From: Flammula alnicola
Lineage: Eukaryota > Basidiomycota > Agaricomycetes > Agaricales > Strophariaceae
Reading direction: 5' to 3'
Assembly (NCBI GenBank): GCA_015499995.1
Contig: JADNRV010000008.1
Coordinates: 62,001-126,000 of the forward strand
DNA length: 64,000 bases
Below, piece by piece: positions 59,243-64,000 of this stretch (its first letter is position 1; every line of letters begins with the position of its first letter). Both the position numbers and the translations under genes were made by a program. The notes under the pieces are model-generated. The model was not told where the DNA came from, did not search any database, and saw only the letters and a list, made by a program, of their open reading frames with translations.

Positions 59243-59697
59243 TCAAAACGATAACGTGTGGGATTTTCCTAGTCTGGGCTCAACTGATATCGGAGGCTGT
59301 ATTAAATCGGATCTTCTGCGACTCGCCACCAGTGCTGGTCTGAGTGATATTGCTGCCTCGAAGGAATAATTACACTCCCTGGGAGCCATGAGGAAAATTT
59401 CCAGAGACAGTAGCATGACGGCAATGGTCAACCGGTAACAGTCCGGAAGCCATACCACAGCTGGCATGGTTCAAGGCCAACCCTATATTTGGCCTGAATG
59501 AGATCGGAAATGGCAACGCACATGCCACACACCTCTGCAATTACCGTCTTAATCCAAGATATCAATCCAGGTTTATCGAAAGCAAGCGTAAAGATAAGCC
59601 AACTCGAAAGCAGAATGAAAATGAACTCACATATATATTGGACAATAAACATAGCCTCTTGATCTAGTACATCATGAAAGTGAGCTGTTCCCGTCAT
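59243..59697 (-). pseudogene. DUF6533 copy B, decayed
   Basis: Starts MTGTAHFHDVLDQEAMFI, in the same position as the first exon of copy A. It then lacks a readable version of the WDW...IWR and LYxxPRYxGLL exons. It resumes with DLIQAKYRVGLEPCQLWYGF, after which about eight extra bases shift the frame before RLTIAVMLLSLEIFLMAP. The expected third-helix and C-terminal exons are missing downstream. It is therefore non-functional as a DUF6533 protein. Confidence 0.7.
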
Positions 59698-60044
59698 AAG
59701 CGATTAACCTAGGATAAATGCTTCCCTCTATTCGATCGTAGCTTTTAACTGGGTCGCCTTAGTCAAAATAAAATATTCACAGATAGTAGGACATGGGTCG
59801 GAGGAACTGCATGGTTACTATCCGGAACTTCCTTATAAGTATGTCCTAAGCAACGTTTACTTGCAAGGGGTGGGATTCGTCTGCCAATACATAATCGGGT
59901 GCCTCTTGATGGTCAGTATAACTCGATTGGTGAGTAAGTATAAACGTGGTGTAGTAAGGTGATGTCATAGGATCTAGGCAGATGATAGTGGCTGAAGTGA
60001 TTGTCGAATAGTTTCGAACTGTCAATATTAATTGTGTTACGACA
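59698..60044. other. Intergenic region between DUF6533 copies
   Basis: Between the start of copy B and the stop of copy C; no exon supported. Confidence 0.5.
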
Positions 60045-61427
60045 TTACGAGATGCTATTGATAGTTGTGAAAAGAGTGGTGAGTTCGACATGTTCAGTAT
60101 CAAACGACGAGCGGGTGGGGAGGTCAGACGTGAACGTTCGTAGATTCATGGTAATCCTGCAACTCTGCGAAAATGCCAAAGTTAACCGTGTGATTTCTGG
60201 GATCATGGCTGGCCACAGGAAGTGGTGAGAGTTGTACTTACACTGAGCGAGACAACGGCAACATAAATCCTACACAAATCATAGATATAAGCATGTGAAT
60301 CCATCATGAAAGGGATGCACTGACGGGAAAATGATATAACACAGCTGCGCCGTTCGATCTCCAGGTTGTCGGTTCGACGCGTCTACCAGTATGGCAGAAA
60401 GGAGAGCTAGAACGAAGATTCAGCAACCAGGGCTTGCGAAAGAAGGTACCTTAGTTAGCCCTGACCGGTAAATACTGCGAAAACCCAAAAACCGTCACGT
60501 GTAACGAGGGATAGAATAGGAATCTTCTTCCATCCAGAGAAAGAATAAAGCATGTAACTCTTGTACACTGTTAACACCCAGATCACCAACTGAGTGAGGA
60601 TTTGAATGACTCTGAAAGAAATGACTGAATATTCGAATGATTTATGCAAGGCGGAGTTGACTAACGTTAAATACATCACTGTCGGCGGTGCGTGCATTGG
60701 AAGACAGCCGCCGTCAATGGCAAAGGTCAGATCTTGGATCGCGGAGCATCCGCAAGCGGTAAAAATAACTGTCTCAATGACGACTCCTGCCAATAAAGGC
60801 CAAGTCACACTGCCTTTGTAAAGTGCATGAACTGTAAGAAAACAGAACAAGTGAAATAGACAATAAATTGCAGAGTCGAGAAAGAATTGAGCGTACGTCG
60901 ATAAATGAAGTTGAAATTCATTGAGAGCAGCAGCACTGTACAGGTTATGAGCTGAAAGCCATACCATATCTGGCAATGTCGGTGGGATTCAAAGCGATTG
61001 AATTGAATGAAAGCGACGACGAAAGCGTTGATCCTGCGTCGACAAGTATTTTAGGAAGAATTGGAAGAGTTTCAATAGGGCAGACATACATCTGGGCCAG
61101 GACACCAATGTATCGGGAGGTACAGTAGAGCCATCTTATTCGATAATCCGTCCCTTTTCTAAAGCAGGTAGCGCGAGAAGGTGTTGAGATACGAAATGTA
61201 GCGAACAGATGAGGTTGAACTAGCTATTGCTCACCGCCAAATGATGAGGGTTTCAAAATTCAAAGTTGTAGCCCATTCCCAGAGAGTAAGAAATAAGGCG
61301 GCATCTATGACAAGGTTTCAACATATATATGTTGGGCTGCTGGTATCATAAAGAAGTACTCACAAGCGCACCCACGCACTAGAAATGTCAATTTCGCGTT
61401 AACCGCGTCGAACACATCGAGGTCCAT
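60045..61427 (-). CDS. DUF6533 seven-helix protein, copy C
   Basis: Starts MDLDVFDAVNAKLTFLVRG at 61427. It continues with AALFLTLWEWATTLNFETLI, ending in IWR, then YRIRWLYCTSRYIGVLAQM, HCQIWYGFQLITCTVLLLSM, WPLLAGVVIETVIFTACG, ILTQLVIWVLTVYKSYMLYS and IPILSLVTRDGFWVFAVF. Three short exons follow and a tail with SCRITMNLRTF, stopping at 60045-60047. The exon plan equals that of copy A. The tails of both copies share the ELTTL-TT motif before the stop. Function unknown; all copies are on the same strand. Confidence 0.7.
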
Positions 61428-64000
61428 CGCTGGAGCGTTCCGCGATAAATAGAAAGGCGACAGAGAGAAAGGAAACCAGGAACATCAATATTATGCGCGT
61501 GAGTGCGATTTAAGCAAGGAAAAGAAAGGGTCGAGGTGACAAGAGAACTTCCTTACGTAATGGTACTTCCACTAACTGCAATTGCGTTCCTGGATCCTCT
61601 TCCTCTCTGAATCTGAACACCGTTAGCAATGGCCTCAAATTTGTCTGTTACCATTTTCCAAGACGGCACTACTATTGGGAATGGGAGTCTGGTCTGTCCT
61701 CCAAGCTGGGTTATCGTTCTGCTGCTTGACATTTATTATTAACAACAATCCGCCGATTCGCTGCTGGAAGCCTGGAACCCTCTTAAGGTTTGCCATGTGT
61801 AAAAAAAATTGCAGCCTCTCATATTCGGTTATGTCCCCACGGCGAGCTGGACAGGATTCTGGACACTCTTACCTACTCAATTACACGGCTAGCTCTAGCT
61901 AGACGGGATAACGAAACCAATGGCCGGTAAGTCGAATGGCAACTATCTACCTTTTCTCCACTGAAATTTTTCTCAGGGACGACGGACATTTACAGGGAGG
62001 GAGTATCAAAAACTCTTGCGAGAATGGGCATACCAAGAGTATCAGGAAGTTCAACTGGGTCGCTCGACTGGAAAAGTTAAATTCGCAATGATCTATGTCT
62101 TACGACATAACATCCGCAATATTCTAGAACGACATGAATTGGCTTACCGATCCTGAAGCTACTGGCCTCCCTTTGGGTCTCGCATGGAAGCCTTCGCAGA
62201 GGCACCCTGTCAATCCCTCAAGCTTATGACGACGACAGGAGTCGCCCAGATCTTCTTGAAACACATTGACCGCTCATTGGGCTTGATATTAATTAGTCTT
62301 CTTTGACACAAATAATAGAAATGACTATTCCTCCCTTCATCAGGCTTGCACCAGCCTTCATCCTGTCTGTGATTCAAATTTAAGGAACAAATCTTAGTGA
62401 TTGCTACAGTCGAGCGGAGGCATGTTGGTGGTCAATCCTTAGGTCAAACTCGACCCCAAACCCCTTTTCTTGACAATACACGGAAAGACCGATTTGAGAA
62501 CGACTTTCTGGACATTCTCGAAGTCAAGTCCAAAGTACTTGAAGAATAGACGTTCCAAGAATTTTGCTTCTCCAAAATCTTTCTCACGGACAATCAAGCG
62601 ATATCGCCGTATGATTTGACGACCAACTCAACTGTGCGACACTTTTCCAGTCAACCGCCACGGCTACGACATTGATGTAGACACCATGCACATTCTTCGG
62701 AGGGTCTCCTGGCGAACTCTTGTTTCTTCAGATGCCTACTTTTTCCCCAACCCGTGCCTTCCGACCAAAACCTTTCCTGTCCTGTATTTATCGTGATAAT
62801 ATGAATGGAATCAGGTCCTGGAGCATCGAATCGCCTATGTTGATCCACCCTACCCTCTAGCCAAAGCTCAGGAACTCGTAGAATGGTACTTAGAATGATG
62901 GATGTCGTTCACTCGCCAGATTTGTCTGAACCGGCCTGAATACTCTGCTAGATGCTAGTGGTCGCCTCGGTCTGCGCGTATCTACTTGTTATTGTTGACC
63001 ATGGACCACGTTATTCACTTCCGAACATCTATCTCCACACGAGCCGTTGTGCCTAGTCTAGGACGTTAAATGTCCATCTTCACGCCGGCTTCGCTACCTC
63101 GCCGGGACCGTTCGACACCCCGACCTTTAAAGGCCATGGATATAAGGTCATCATCTACCTGAAAATGCCCGCCTCTCCTGCTGCTAGTGGCTTCGTGGAG
63201 TTTGAACTTACTACACCGGAACTCTCGGGGGCATGTAAAGAAGCTCGTCTTGGTCAACTGTATGGTGAAGGCGGATAGACTATTGGAGTTAAATTTTCCT
63301 CCGAAGAACGACCCCCTCGATGCTGTCAATAAAGGCGACTCAGTAAAGGCGATGGTCAATTTAGCTGCGGGTGATGAGAACTGCCGTCCAGATATTTTTT
63401 GGACCGTCTTATGAACGGATTAGATACGCGCAGCCGCGTTGGCGTATCTGGTGAATGCTAATTATGATCCTTTCATCGCGGAGGGCTCTCAGACGGTTAA
63501 TATGTCTATATGAATGGCAGATTCATAATAATGGGAGAAGCAGGGCTTGGATGATCGCGATTCGCAAATGTGCACACTGCACAGGCAGCGAGGGAATTTA
63601 CACTTCGATATCTCCATCTCTTGATTGTGCAAACTGGATTTCATTCTCGTGCATCCCGGCAGGATGTGCGTGGTATATTACCTTTAGCGCCACCTCGAGA
63701 CTTTAATCACGAATGGCTTATCCGCTTCTCAGCTTGGATAGAAAGCGTGAGCAGTGAATATTCGGAGCTTCACTTACTGGGTAATAGAAATTTCTCGTGA
63801 GCCTTGCAGATATCTCCACATTAACCGCCGTGTCTTTCTTACGTCTGACTAACTCCACACCTTACTACCGTCCTGCTTTTTGAAGGATGCCACCAGATAG
63901 TTGGCTACGAGTGGATAGGTGCGCTTGCTGCACGGACGGGCCAAAGTCATGAACTCAACATGAGCGCCTGACGTTGCAAAATATGCTCGAATGAACTTCC
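61428..64000. other. Terminal stretch with coding-like fragments only
   Basis: Several + strand pieces have coding character but cannot be linked. Near 61640 a frame reads MASNLSVTIFQDGTTIGNGS. Near 61820-61925 another reads HIRLCPHGELDRILDTLTYS and ends at a GTAAGT donor. At about 63050-63280 a frame without ATG contains GHGYKVIIYLKMPASPAASG and VEFELTTPELSGA. At 63187-63414 an overlapping frame has NCMVKADRLLELNFPPKND. At 63570-63800 a frame has LRYLHLLIVQTGF and WLIRFSAWIESV. No domain is recognised; these may be remnants of one or more genes, or exons of a gene that continues beyond the window. Confidence 0.35.

Overview
The window looks like nuclear DNA of an agaricomycete (mushroom-forming basidiomycete). 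Genes are packed on both strands with many 45-70 bp GT-AG introns. The families seen are fungal or typical of Agaricomycetes: DUF6533 seven-helix proteins, a UstYa-like (DUF3328) protein, the Dsc3 subunit, a Zn2Cys6 regulator, a CFEM-like secreted protein and a basidiomycete-type F-box/LRR protein. Coordinates of spliced genes run from chosen start to stop, introns included. I joined exons by eye from reading frames and splice signals; no transcript data were available.

Layout, left half. The window opens inside a second copy of the 3' end of a SPA2-like polarity gene; the full-length gene lies in inverted orientation at 22.8-26.2 kb. Then come MED1 (-), a multi-pass membrane protein (+), a CFEM-like Gly-rich secreted protein (+), an Ams2/Spt21-type regulator (+), a beta-carbonic anhydrase (-), another multi-pass membrane protein (-), DSC3 (+), an EgtB-like protein without a methyltransferase domain (-), an F-box protein (+), SPA2 (-), a very-long-chain 3-oxoacyl-CoA reductase (-) divergent from an aromatic-L-amino-acid decarboxylase (+), and PEX1 (-).

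Right half. A short coiled-coil protein is followed by a repeat-bearing gap with a 167-bp hAT-like MITE, a large ankyrin/Ser-rich protein, a Zn2Cys6 regulator, a Leu5-type mitochondrial CoA carrier divergent from the meiotic gene HOP2, a broken SRPBCC-domain gene and a Rho2-type GTPase with a GC-AG intron and a 7-nt microexon. From about 49.7 to 53.8 kb the DNA is poor in recognisable genes and carries a degenerate ~115-bp tandem repeat. Then follow a UstYa-like gene, a tentative hemerythrin-like gene, ISA2, and a tandem group of three DUF6533 genes whose middle copy is decayed. The last 2.5 kb holds only fragments of coding-looking sequence.

Most genes are dispersed housekeeping genes: transcription, sterol/ER quality control, peroxisome import, fatty-acid elongation, Fe-S assembly, meiosis and cell polarity. 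They do not form one pathway. I found no convincing biosynthetic cluster, CRISPR array, tRNA or rRNA. The most informative unusual points are the duplicated SPA2 end with CpG-to-TpG changes, the Rho2 gene structure, the MITE with a duplicated junction, the ~115-bp tandem repeats, the decaying paralogues, and the stand-alone EgtB-like protein.
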